Positions 45,982 to 54,683 of a stretch of 64,000 nt of DNA are shown one piece after another; the first letter of the stretch is position 1; every line of letters starts with the position of its first letter. Under the pieces are notes generated by a model. The model saw nothing but the letters and a program-made list of their open reading frames with translations, was not told the origin of the DNA and did not search any database. This DNA is from Acinetobacter lactucae. GTDB taxonomy: Bacteria; Pseudomonadota; Gammaproteobacteria; Pseudomonadales; Moraxellaceae. The stretch is from contig NZ_LRPE01000001.1 in the NCBI RefSeq assembly GCF_001605885.1, positions 1-64,000 of the forward strand. Reading direction: 5' to 3'. Position numbers and translations under genes: made by a program.

Positions 45982-46401
45982 TTAGTGATGACGACGGTGT
46001 TTTTTCTTCCAGTGTTTAGAAGATTTTTCTGTATAACGGTCTTTAGAAATTTTATTACCTAAAGCCGAACCACCCGCAGCACCTAAAGCAGCGCCTACAT
46101 AACCACCGTTTGTACCACCCATGCTTTTACCAACGGTATAACCAGCACCACCACCTAAAGCACCGCCAATAGCAGATTCAGTACGGTGACGACGATCGCT
46201 TGCAACAGCTGCACCACCAGCACCCCCTAAAGCAGCGCCAATTGTCGCACCAGATGTACCGCCCATGCTTTTACCAATTGCAGTACCAGCGACACTACCT
46301 AAAGCAGAAGCAGCTGCAACATGTGTTGTATTGTCAGCGTGTGCCACAGTAACCATAGAAGTTGCTAAAACAGCGCTACATAACCAAGCATTTAATTTCA
46401 T
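45982..46401 (-). CDS. Exported glycine-zipper protein 2
   Basis: From the ATG at 46401 the product has 139 residues (MKLNAWLCSAVLATSMVTVA); the upstream start at 46419 adds six non-conserved residues. A signal peptide ends VAHA, and the glycine-zipper block is nearly the same as in the neighbouring paralogue. The C-terminus is instead Lys/His-rich (TEKSSKHWKKKHRRHH). The pair arose by tandem duplication that included the 5' leader and terminator. The distinct tails, one acidic/basic/aromatic and one purely basic, suggest different partners or surfaces. Confidence 0.82.
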   Translation of the reverse strand: MKLNAWLCSAVLATSMVTVAHADNTTHVAAASALGSVAGTAIGKSMGGTSGATIGAALGGAGGAAVASDRRHRTESAIGGALGGGAGYTVGKSMGGTNGGYVGAALGAAGGSALGNKISKDRYTEKSSKHWKKKHRRHH

Positions 46402-46578
46402 TTTGACTCCGTGTCCCAAGTCGCAGGACCCTATATCTTTTGTTACGGCAAATGTAACAAAACACTTCTCTCCAAATATGGAGAACCATCTTTTGATTAT
46501 TGCAGTTTAGTGTCTGATTTGTATGCTTTCTATTAAAATAGAATATTTAATACTCATATAGAAAGAACTGATTCTCAC

Positions 46579-47499
46579 TTAATGTTCGTGAGTTTCTTTA
46601 TGGTCAGTTGAGCATAAGAAATCAATAAAGGCTCGTGTGGCAGAAGACATATGTTTATGTTGTGCATATAATAAAGAGAAAGGGCGGGTGTGACCTGCAT
46701 AAGTCTCAAGTAAAGGCTGTAATTTTCCTTGCCGAATCTTTTCATTAACAATAAATTCGTAACTCTGGCATATCCCTAACCCATTTTCAGCAAGAGATAC
46801 GACTCCTAAAATATCTTCTTTTACTAAAATCCGATTTGTTGGTATCCACTGAATTTCATTATCACCATTTTTTAAAAACCATGGCGTGACCTTACCCGTG
46901 CTTGGTAATTCAAAGGCAATACATTGGTGATGGTTTAAGTCTTCCGCGGTTTTAGGAACACCCATACGTTTTAAATAATCGGGTGAGGCAACAAGTTGAA
47001 GAGGGGCAAGCTCCAAAGGTCTGGCAACGAGAGTACTATTGGGAAGCTGACCTTGACGAATAGCTAAATCAAATCCTTCAGCAATTAAATCGACGTTTCG
47101 ATTAGAAATACTGATTTCAATTTGAATGTCCGGATATTGAAAAAGAAATTTTTGTAGTAATTCTGGAAGGCGATAATGCCCATAAGTTGTGGGTACACTT
47201 AATTTAATTTTCCCAGAAATTTGTAGTTGTTCACCTTGAATAGTACGCTCTGCATGTTCAATTAACTGAAATGCATGTTGCATCTTTTCATAATAAAGTT
47301 GACCAGCTTCAGTCAGGCTCAAATGACGAGTTGTTCTTCTAAAAAACTGAATACCAAGTTTTTTCTCTAGCCGCGTAATTGTTCTACTAATGACTGAAGG
47401 AGTGGTTGCTAAATAAATTGCAGTTGCACTAATAGAAAGCTTCTCAGCCACAATTAAAAACACTTCAATATCGGCAAGATGGTCAAATTGACGTGACAT
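46579..47499 (-). CDS. LysR-type transcriptional regulator
   Basis: The 306-residue protein has an N-terminal winged helix (about 1-65: LADIEVFLIVAEKLSISATA, then VISRTITRLEKKLGIQFFRR) and a C-terminal LysR substrate-binding domain. It is divergent from the exported DJ-1-like gene across 116 bp, the classic arrangement for a LysR regulator and its target. The effector is unknown. The closest group by motif is the CrgA-like LTTR set (RTTRHLSLTEAG). Confidence 0.92.
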   Translation of the reverse strand: MSRQFDHLADIEVFLIVAEKLSISATAIYLATTPSVISRTITRLEKKLGIQFFRRTTRHLSLTEAGQLYYEKMQHAFQLIEHAERTIQGEQLQISGKIKLSVPTTYGHYRLPELLQKFLFQYPDIQIEISISNRNVDLIAEGFDLAIRQGQLPNSTLVARPLELAPLQLVASPDYLKRMGVPKTAEDLNHHQCIAFELPSTGKVTPWFLKNGDNEIQWIPTNRILVKEDILGVVSLAENGLGICQSYEFIVNEKIRQGKLQPLLETYAGHTRPFSLLYAQHKHMSSATRAFIDFLCSTDHKETHEH

Positions 47500-47615
47500 T
47501 TAGTCCTCAAACGCAAAAAAGATTTGCAAAGGTGATTGTTTATCTACCTCATTGGCAAAAATAGAATATATCCATCCAAAATATAAATCCAGCAAATGGT
47601 TGGAATGAAGGTCTA

Positions 47616-48458
47616 ATGATGAAATCTCTAAATAAAATAATGCTTGCAGTAGTTACCGCTTCAGCAGCATTCAGTGCAAATGCTGCTCATGTTTTGGTTG
47701 TATTGTCTGATGAAGGGCTGTTAGAGCTAAAAAATAATCAGATTTTTAAAACAGGCTTTTATTTAAATGAGTTAATGCAGCCTACCAAAATGCTGTTAGA
47801 TGCGGGGCATACCGTAACATTTGCCACTCCAAAAGGGAAAGCTCCAACCTTAGATGAGTCATCGAACAGTGCGATGTACTTTAATCAAGATGAAAAAGCA
47901 TTAAAGAAATATGCAGGTTTATTGCGTGATCTAAAATTAACATCTGCTCAAGATTCTCCGGTTGTGAGCCTATCTCGTATTGAGCAAATTGGATTTGATA
48001 AGTTTGATGCTATTTATATTCCGGGTGGACATGCGCCCATGCAAGACTTATTAAAAGATAAACAACTTGGCAAAGTTCTCACGGCTTTTCATAAAGCTGG
48101 AAAACCTACTGCATTGGTTTGCCATGGTCCTATCGCTTTAATGTCAACTTTACCTAATGCCTTGGAAGTAGTTGATCAACTAGAACAAGGTAAAACAGTC
48201 AAAACTGGCGAATGGATTTATAAAAATTATCGGATGACGGTGATTAGTAATCAAGAAGAAGAGCTAGCAAAAGCTTTGTTAAAAGGTGGAGAAATGAAGT
48301 TCTATCCGCAAACGGCTCTACAGTCTATAGGAGGTAAATATCAAAGTAATACAACTGCGTGGACTCCAAATGTGGTGGTCGACCGTGAGCTTATTACAGG
48401 ACAAAATCCAGCCTCGGCTGTTCTTGTCGGTAAAACTTTGTTAGGGAAATTAAAATAA
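47616..48458 (+). CDS. Exported DJ-1/PfpI-family protein
   Basis: The 280-residue product has a signal peptide (MMKSLNKIMLAVVTASAAFS, cleavage after ANA at about 23). The DJ-1/PfpI fold follows, with DAIYIPGGHAPMQDL near 131 and the nucleophile Cys169 in TALVCHGP. Family members act as glyoxalases, chaperones or amidases; the Hsp31-like group is closest by length. Export to the periplasm is unusual for the family. A GAAGG ribosome site precedes the double ATG at 47616/47619. It is divergent from the LysR gene, which probably controls it. Confidence 0.88.
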   Translation: MMKSLNKIMLAVVTASAAFSANAAHVLVVLSDEGLLELKNNQIFKTGFYLNELMQPTKMLLDAGHTVTFATPKGKAPTLDESSNSAMYFNQDEKALKKYAGLLRDLKLTSAQDSPVVSLSRIEQIGFDKFDAIYIPGGHAPMQDLLKDKQLGKVLTAFHKAGKPTALVCHGPIALMSTLPNALEVVDQLEQGKTVKTGEWIYKNYRMTVISNQEEELAKALLKGGEMKFYPQTALQSIGGKYQSNTTAWTPNVVVDRELITGQNPASAVLVGKTLLGKLK

Positions 48459-48470
48459 GATAACCGTGAT

Positions 48471-48498
48471 AGAGAGGCTTTAGAAATAAAGTCTCTCT
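48471..48498 (+). terminator. Hairpin after the DJ-1-like gene
   Basis: AGAGAGGCTTTA / TAAAGTCTCTCT pairs over 12 bases with one G-T pair and a GAAA loop. The T run is short (TTGTCAT), so termination strength is uncertain. Confidence 0.55.
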
Positions 48499-48750
48499 TG
48501 TCATATAAAGAGGAAATATAACTTATTATTTCCTACAGAAAAGCCAAATTATAGGTAAGTAAATAAATCTTATTCGAAATCATTATATTTATACACCTCT
48601 ACTTATTGGGAAAGTTGATGAATTGGCTGATTATATATGTCATTTAAGCGCCATAATCTGTAAACTATGCGCTATTTTTACGATTTTGCTTATCTTCTAT
48701 ACTTACATAGCGTTCGATAAGCTTTTTGGACTTTTGAGATATTTCCTCTT

Positions 48751-49839
48751 ATGAAAGCGTCACTCCGTTTACGACTTGATCAACTCTGTGATCGACATGA
48801 AGAACTTACTGCATTGCTTGCAGATGCTGAAGTGATCTCCGATAACAAACGTTTCCGTAAATTGTCTCGTGAACATAGTGATTTATCTGAAATTACCGAA
48901 GTTTGGAGTAAATACCGTCAAGCAGAAGAAGATATTGAAACCGCTGAGATGATGAAGTCTGACCCAGACTTTAAAGATATGGCAGAAGAAGAAATTCAAG
49001 CCAATAAAACCTTGCTTGAAGAATTAGAAAGCCAGCTCAACATTTTGATGATTCCAAAAGATCCGAATGATTCTAATGCGGCTTATTTAGAAATTCGCGC
49101 TGGAACAGGTGGTGATGAGGCTGCAATTTTCTCTGGTGATTTATTTCGCATGTATAGCAAATATGCCGAGACACAAGGCTGGCGTATTGAAGTTCTTTCT
49201 GAAAATGAAGGCGAGCATGGTGGCTTTAAAGAAGTCATTTGCCGCGTAGATGGTGATGGTGTTTACGGTCGCTTAAAATTTGAAAGTGGTGCTCACCGAG
49301 TGCAACGTGTGCCAGCCACTGAATCACAAGGGCGCGTTCACACTTCAGCATGTACAGTTGCGATCTTGCCTGAAATTGATGTCGATACCAATGTTGAAAT
49401 TAATCCGGCAGATTTGCGTATTGATACTTACCGTGCTTCGGGTGCGGGTGGTCAGCACATTAACAAAACAGACTCGGCAGTGCGTATTACTCACATCCCA
49501 ACAGGTACAGTGGTTGAGTGTCAAGAAGAGCGTTCACAGCATAAAAACAAAGCTAAGGCGATGGCATTGTTAGTATCGCGTTTAGAAAATGCTAAACGTG
49601 CAGCAGCAGATGCAGCAACTTCTGAAATGCGCCGTGATTTGGTTGGTTCTGGTGACCGTTCTGAACGTATCCGTACTTATAACTACCCACAAGGTCGTAT
49701 GACGGACCATCGTATTAACCTAACTTTATATAAGTTAGACGCGATTATGGAAGGTGATTTAACTGAATTGCTTGATAGCTTACATCGTGAATATCAGGCA
49801 GATCAGTTGGCGATGCTTGCACAGGAAAATGGCGGCTAA
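48751..49839 (+). CDS. prfA: Peptide chain release factor 1
   Basis: RF1 ends translation at UAA and UAG. It has 362 residues. The stop-codon recognition element PAT is at 188-190, and the catalytic GGQ at 233-235 sits in [23 protein letters not shown] sequence. The N-terminal helical domain begins [12 protein letters not shown]. The GGQ glutamine is methylated by PrmC, encoded next with a one-base overlap (TAATG). hemA, the usual upstream neighbour in relatives, is not in the 290 bp upstream. Confidence 0.98.
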   Translation: MKASLRLRLDQLCDRHEELTALLADAEVISDNKRFRKLSREHSDLSEITEVWSKYRQAEEDIETAEMMKSDPDFKDMAEEEIQANKTLLEELESQLNILMIPKDPNDSNAAYLEIRAGTGGDEAAIFSGDLFRMYSKYAETQGWRIEVLSENEGEHGGFKEVICRVDGDGVYGRLKFESGAHRVQRVPATESQGRVHTSACTVAILPEIDVDTNVEINPADLRIDTYRASGAGGQHINKTDSAVRITHIPTGTVVECQEERSQHKNKAKAMALLVSRLENAKRAAADAATSEMRRDLVGSGDRSERIRTYNYPQGRMTDHRINLTLYKLDAIMEGDLTELLDSLHREYQADQLAMLAQENGG

Positions 49840-50654
49840 TGAATATTGCTCAAGCGCTTGCAATTCGTGGTGAGCCTGATAGTTATGAACGACAAGAAAA
49901 TGCTTGGTTACTTGAGCATTTTCTAAAAATTAATTCGCTTGAATTAAAGTTTAGACTTGAGCAAGAATTAACAGCCCAACAAGAGCAAGACTATCTAGCT
50001 GGTCTTGAACGTATTCAAAAAGGTGAACCTTTAGCTTATGTAACGGGTTCACAGCCATTTTGGACGCTCGATTTAAAAGTAACATCTGATACTTTAGTGC
50101 CACGACCTGATACTGAAGTTTTAGTTGAAACCGTTTTAAATCTAAATTTACCAAATACTGCAAATATTGTTGATTTGGGAACGGGAACAGGTGCAATTGC
50201 GCTTGCATTAGCGAGTGAACGCCCAGATTGGTTCGTCACAGCAACTGATATCTATGCGCCTACATTGGAAGTTGCGAAAGAAAACGCACAAACACATGAT
50301 TTACAACGTGTGAAATTTGCCTGCGGCGCTTGGTTTGAGGCACTGCACCCACAACAATTTGATTTAATTGTTTCTAATCCGCCGTATATCGACCCTGAAG
50401 ATGAGCACATGCAAGCTTTGGCAACAGAACCGCGCCGTGCATTGGTTGCAGATCATCAGGGACTGGCTGATATTGAAATTATTATTGCTCAAGGTAAGAG
50501 CTGGTTAAACCCAAAAGGCTGGATTGCTCTGGAACATGGTTATGATCAGGGGCAAGCTGTTCGAACTATATTTGCTGAGCATGGTTTTAGTGAGATAAGA
50601 ACCATTCAAGATTATGGCCAAAATGATCGAGTCACTTTGGCATGCTGGATTTAA
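49839..50654 (+). CDS. prmC: Release-factor glutamine methyltransferase
   Basis: PrmC methylates the GGQ glutamine of RF1 and RF2. It has 271 residues. The SAM loop DLGTGTGAIAL is at 112-122, and the substrate motif NPPY at 180-183. It is coupled to prfA by a one-base overlap. Its stop is only two bases from the stop of the convergent ABC permease gene, with no terminator between, so the transcripts probably overlap. Confidence 0.97.
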   Translation: MNIAQALAIRGEPDSYERQENAWLLEHFLKINSLELKFRLEQELTAQQEQDYLAGLERIQKGEPLAYVTGSQPFWTLDLKVTSDTLVPRPDTEVLVETVLNLNLPNTANIVDLGTGTGAIALALASERPDWFVTATDIYAPTLEVAKENAQTHDLQRVKFACGAWFEALHPQQFDLIVSNPPYIDPEDEHMQALATEPRRALVADHQGLADIEIIIAQGKSWLNPKGWIALEHGYDQGQAVRTIFAEHGFSEIRTIQDYGQNDRVTLACWI

Positions 50655-50656
50655 AA

Positions 50657-51496
50657 TTACTTTTGTAGTGTATCCCGCCAACGTAACAACCAGTTTTCTA
50701 TCAGTTTCATTAAGGTATCGGTTAATTTACCCAATAGCGCCAATAAAATAATTGCAATGATAACAATATCAGGTCGAGACGTTTCTCGGCCATCGCTAAG
50801 TAAATAGCCAATCCCTTGTGTGGCTGCAATCAGTTCAGCTGCAATCATAAACATCCAAGATAAGCTTAAGCTGTTGCGTAAACCCGTTAAAATTCCCGGA
50901 GAGGCTGCCGGTAAAATAATAGATATAATCCGCTGAAAAGCATTAAGCCGATAAACTTTTCCAACTTCAATGAGCTTTTTATCTACATTATGAATTGCTG
51001 CAACTGTATTAGTGTAAGTTGGAAAGAATGCTCCGATTGCAATCAATGTAATTTTAGAACCTTCGTCAATTCCTAACCAAAGTAATAGCAGAGGAATCCA
51101 AGCAAGACTTGGGATCGACTTAATTGCTGAAAAAGTTGGTTCTAAATATGCTTCTGCCTCTTTACTTAAGCCAACCCAAATCGCAAAAATTAAACCTAAA
51201 CCGCTTCCTATAATAAAGCCGAATAGAACACGCCATGTACTAATATAAATATGGGCAAATAGGTCGCTATGAGCTAAATCTAAAAAAGATTGCCATAAAC
51301 TCGACGGTGCAGGGAGTAGATAAGCATCGATATAGCCATTTCTGACTAAAAACTCACAAGCCGCTAAAAAGATGAGTGGAATGAGTAGCGCTTTAAACCA
51401 ACGTGTAAATTTGTGGTTTAGATGCTTTTTCTGAGATTTTAAAGCCTGCTGAGTTAAGAAGTGATTTAGCTCAGCTTTGTTAAGTGAATCACTCAT
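50657..51496 (-). CDS. ABC transporter permease, sulfonate/taurine type
   Basis: The 279-residue protein has about six membrane helices and a BPD_transp_1 EAA loop with EVGKVYRLNAFQRIISIILP near residues 177-196. It resembles SsuC and TauC. It follows its binding protein with three bases between the genes, so the pair is one operon. No ATP-binding subunit is encoded next to them, so an ATPase from elsewhere must serve or the system is incomplete. The substrate is inferred only from family and may be an aliphatic sulfonate or another organosulfur or nitrogen compound. Confidence 0.88.
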   Translation of the reverse strand: MSDSLNKAELNHFLTQQALKSQKKHLNHKFTRWFKALLIPLIFLAACEFLVRNGYIDAYLLPAPSSLWQSFLDLAHSDLFAHIYISTWRVLFGFIIGSGLGLIFAIWVGLSKEAEAYLEPTFSAIKSIPSLAWIPLLLLWLGIDEGSKITLIAIGAFFPTYTNTVAAIHNVDKKLIEVGKVYRLNAFQRIISIILPAASPGILTGLRNSLSLSWMFMIAAELIAATQGIGYLLSDGRETSRPDIVIIAIILLALLGKLTDTLMKLIENWLLRWRDTLQK

Positions 51497-51499
51497 ATA

Positions 51500-52474
51500 C
51501 TATTTCACGACTTTTTGAGCAAAACGTGGGTCTAACAACTGATCAACCACTTGATTGACGTTAGTACCTTTTCTAACCAAGTCTTCTTCTGTCAAAATTT
51601 TCCCAGAACGTTTTAGCGCTTGTGCTTGAGTTGCTGATGGAATGCTTTGATCGAAGTTGGTTCGGCTCAGTTGTAGTTTAGCCACAGGTAGAGGAAGTTT
51701 TGATTCTTGAGCTAAAAGTGCTGCCACTTTATCTGGATTGGCTTTTGCCCATTTTCGGGCTTGTTCGTAGGCTTTAATAACAGCCTCAACCGCTTCAGGA
51801 CTCTGCTTTGCAAAATCTTCTTTAACGCTCAGTACGCTATAGCTATTAAATCCAACATTACGATAAAGCAATTTGGCACCCGATTGAATTTGAGCAGAAG
51901 CCATTAATGGATCAAGTCCAGCCCAAGCATCTACTTGACCACGCTCTAATGCAGTCTTGCCGTCTGGATGTTGTAAATGAACCAGTTGTACATCACGTTT
52001 ACTCAAACCGACAGTGTCTAGTGCTTGTAGTGTAAATAAGAAAGGATCTGTTCCTTTAGTAGCTGCAATTTTCTTACCTTTTAAATCTTTTAGGTTTTTA
52101 ATTGGTGAATTTTTTGCGACAACAAGTGCGGTCCACTCTGGTTGGCTTTGTACATAAACCGTTTTAATTGGACTACCATTCGCTCGGCTTAATACAGCCG
52201 CTAATCCAGCGGTAGAAGCAAAATCGATACTATTACTGTTGAGATATTCTAATGAGCGATTGCTGCCTTGACTAAAAACCCATTTAATTTGGGTATTTGG
52301 CAGTGCTTTTTCGAGAAGTTTTTGATCTTTAACGACTAAACTAGTTGGTGCATAGTAAGCATAATCAAGCTTAAGCGTAGTCGGAATTGCTGCAAAAGCA
52401 GATGAAGTAAATACAAACCCCAATGTTGATGCCAACAAAGTCTTTGGTAGAGAAAATTTTGATTTTAAAGACAT
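51500..52474 (-). CDS. ABC transporter substrate-binding protein, SsuA-like
   Basis: The 324-residue product has a signal peptide (LPKTLLASTLGFVFTSSAFA, cleavage near residue 28) and the NMT1/SsuA fold. Visible motifs are LKLDYAYYAPTSLVVKDQ at the start and ATKGTDPFLFTLQALDTVGL, where SsuA has GTQAHYLLLKAL-like sequence. It acts in the periplasm and delivers substrate to the permease encoded next. Ligand identity is uncertain; SsuA-like proteins bind sulfonates, but some relatives bind thiamine precursors or nitrate. There is no neighbouring desulfonating monooxygenase, although a flavin reductase lies 3.4 kb away. Confidence 0.87.
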   Translation of the reverse strand: MSLKSKFSLPKTLLASTLGFVFTSSAFAAIPTTLKLDYAYYAPTSLVVKDQKLLEKALPNTQIKWVFSQGSNRSLEYLNSNSIDFASTAGLAAVLSRANGSPIKTVYVQSQPEWTALVVAKNSPIKNLKDLKGKKIAATKGTDPFLFTLQALDTVGLSKRDVQLVHLQHPDGKTALERGQVDAWAGLDPLMASAQIQSGAKLLYRNVGFNSYSVLSVKEDFAKQSPEAVEAVIKAYEQARKWAKANPDKVAALLAQESKLPLPVAKLQLSRTNFDQSIPSATQAQALKRSGKILTEEDLVRKGTNVNQVVDQLLDPRFAQKVVK

Positions 52475-52674
52475 GATAAAAATAAAACCGAAATGAAATA
52501 GGAGATCATCCTTTCACGTGTTTAGAGGCTTATGAACTTAGTTATTTTGATTTATAAATCAGTTTGAAAGATAAAAGTTTGAATAAAACTATAAAACACT
52601 GTTTTTATGACTATTATTAAGTTTTAAATAAAGCGTTTATCTGAAATACTGAATTTAAAAGACATAAATATCAT

Positions 52675-52701
52675 AAGCTTAAGCTCTAATGCCTTAAGCT
52701 T
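52675..52701 (-). terminator. Hairpin after the AraC gene
   Basis: The perfect stem AAGCTTAAG / CTTAAGCTT with a 9-base loop lies 16 bases beyond the stop at 52717. There is no long T run. Confidence 0.5.
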
Positions 52702-52716
52702 TATTCGATATATATG

Positions 52717-53745
52717 TTATTGCTTATGGGCAGTTAAATTATCTCGATATGCACCTGGGCTGACACCTGTCCATTTTTTAAAGGCACGGTGAAACGCGCT
52801 TGGATCTTGGAAGCTTAAATCTTCACTAATATCTTGAATCGAGTCATTCGTTTTGCTTAAGCGTTCAACAGCAATATCACAGCGGATTTCATTTTTAATT
52901 TGCTGGTAGCTTACACCTTCATGTTTCAGTCGGCGCTGAACTGTTGCTTCTGAAATATTGAGTTGTTGTGCCACATCTTTGAGTTCGGGCCATTGTGCAG
53001 GGTGGAGTTTCAATAAATGGCGACGAATAAGTACACTCAAGGCATTTTCATTTTTAAAGCGAACTAAAAGATTTTGCGGAGTTTGCTCTAAAAAATCATA
53101 AAGCGCTTTTTTATCTTTCTTAATTCTAATATCTAAATAGTGGGCATCGAACTCAACTCGATTTATCTCGGCATTAAATTGAATGTCTTCACCAAAACGT
53201 ACGAGATAGTCCTGAATATCCTGAGGTTTAGAGCAGCGTACCATAATATTATTTAAGCTAATTCGTTGGTCTACTAACCAACACATCAGCCCATGTACTA
53301 ATATTAAAAAGGTTGCATAGGTAAACATGCGTTTAGGTTGTTCACGATCATGAATCACTAAATAAGCTTTGTCTTGTTCTCGAATGAGTTCTCCGTGCAT
53401 ATCATCAAGCACGAAGTTAAAAAATTTTAAAATATCGTAGAGTGCTTTTTCTAAAGTTTCAGCCGTACTGACAAGTTTAGTCAATAACTTATAGCTGCCA
53501 CGACGCATGGGATGACTATCCATACCAAAAAACTCGTCGTTCATGGCATTAGCAAGCTCTATCCACAGTTGGGCATACGTTGTAACAGGTACACGAGCCT
53601 TTGGAGACATCAGTAATTCAGTGGGAATGCCTGCTTTATTTAGAATTATTTGCGTATTTAGGCCTTTGGCATAAGCAGCACTCAGTGCTTCATGGACTAG
53701 TGCAATCGAAATTGTGCCTTTACTTAAAGAAGATTGGACAACCAT
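52717..53745 (-). CDS. AraC-family transcriptional regulator
   Basis: The 342-residue protein has an N-terminal Arabinose_bd-type sensor domain (about 25-205) and a C-terminal double helix-turn-helix (about 240-338). The latter contains LKDVAQQLNISEATVQRRLK and DISEDLSFQDPSAFHRAFKK, with the conserved WTGVSPGAYR end. It is the OruR/ArgR-like subgroup. It is divergent from the SDR and acyl-CoA dehydrogenase genes across 148 bp, so it is probably their activator, perhaps sensing an acyl compound. This is inferred from position. Confidence 0.9.
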   Translation of the reverse strand: MVVQSSLSKGTISIALVHEALSAAYAKGLNTQIILNKAGIPTELLMSPKARVPVTTYAQLWIELANAMNDEFFGMDSHPMRRGSYKLLTKLVSTAETLEKALYDILKFFNFVLDDMHGELIREQDKAYLVIHDREQPKRMFTYATFLILVHGLMCWLVDQRISLNNIMVRCSKPQDIQDYLVRFGEDIQFNAEINRVEFDAHYLDIRIKKDKKALYDFLEQTPQNLLVRFKNENALSVLIRRHLLKLHPAQWPELKDVAQQLNISEATVQRRLKHEGVSYQQIKNEIRCDIAVERLSKTNDSIQDISEDLSFQDPSAFHRAFKKWTGVSPGAYRDNLTAHKQ

Positions 53746-53893
53746 GTCAAAGACTCATATTTTCTTCATATATTTAAAATTTGGATTGATCAAAAGCTGC
53801 AAACATTTTGAGGCTTTTTGAAATTGTATCGGAAAACAACAACTTTTACTCTCATTACTAAGTTTAAAGAACATTTCTATAGGACATTACATA

Positions 53894-54664
53894 ATGAAAA
53901 TTCAAGGAAAACATTTCGTGATTACTGGTGGTAGCTCTGGCTTGGGTGCTGCTACAGCTGAGTATTTAATCCAGCAAGGTGCTTCAGTTACCTTGGTAGA
54001 CATGAATGTAGAAGCAGGCGAGCAACAAGCAAAACAGTTAGGGCCAAAAGCTGACTTTGTAAAACTTGATGTGACCGATGAAGTTGCTGCTGAACAGTTC
54101 TTTAAAGATGTGTTGGTCAAACATGGTCATTTACATGGTTTGGTGAACTGTGCCGGTATTGGCCCTTCTGCAAAAGTGGTTGGTCGTGAAGGCGTACATG
54201 ATTTGGCGCTATTTTCAAATACTTTAAATATTAATGTCACAGGTACATTTAACATGCTGCGTTTTGCGGCAGATGCAATGAGTAAAAACACGGTTGAAGA
54301 AGGTGAAGAAGATCGTGGTGTGATTGTAAACACTGCGTCTGTGGCGGCATTTGATGGTCAAATTGGTCAGGCTGCGTATTCTGCATCAAAAGGCGCTATT
54401 GTTGCGATGACATTGCCAATTGCTCGTGAGCTTGCGCGACATGCCATTCGTATTATGACCATTGCCCCAGGAATTATGGAAACCCCAATGCTTAAAGGTA
54501 TGCCACAGAATGTACAGGATGCTTTGGGACAAATGGTGCCATATCCATCTCGTTTAGGAAAACCAGAAGAATTCGCCCGTTTGGTGGCACATATTGCTGA
54601 AAACTCTTACTTAAATGGTGAAGTCATCCGTCTAGATGGTGCAATTCGTATGGCAGCAAAATAA
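53894..54664 (+). CDS. Short-chain dehydrogenase, 3-hydroxyacyl-CoA type
   Basis: The 256-residue protein is a classical SDR. The NAD-binding motif TGGSSGLG is at 11-18, and NCAGIG near 85. Catalytic Ser and the YSASK motif (near 166) are present. The NAD preference is suggested by VDMNVEAGE, with an Asp at the end of strand two. It resembles HSD10-type 3-hydroxy-2-methylacyl-CoA dehydrogenases, which oxidise 3-hydroxyacyl-CoAs in branched-chain and fatty acid breakdown. It precedes an acyl-CoA dehydrogenase by 19 bp, fitting a beta-oxidation pair. Confidence 0.9.
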   Translation: MKIQGKHFVITGGSSGLGAATAEYLIQQGASVTLVDMNVEAGEQQAKQLGPKADFVKLDVTDEVAAEQFFKDVLVKHGHLHGLVNCAGIGPSAKVVGREGVHDLALFSNTLNINVTGTFNMLRFAADAMSKNTVEEGEEDRGVIVNTASVAAFDGQIGQAAYSASKGAIVAMTLPIARELARHAIRIMTIAPGIMETPMLKGMPQNVQDALGQMVPYPSRLGKPEEFARLVAHIAENSYLNGEVIRLDGAIRMAAK

Positions 54665-54683
54665 TAAAAATAAGGATGCTGAA

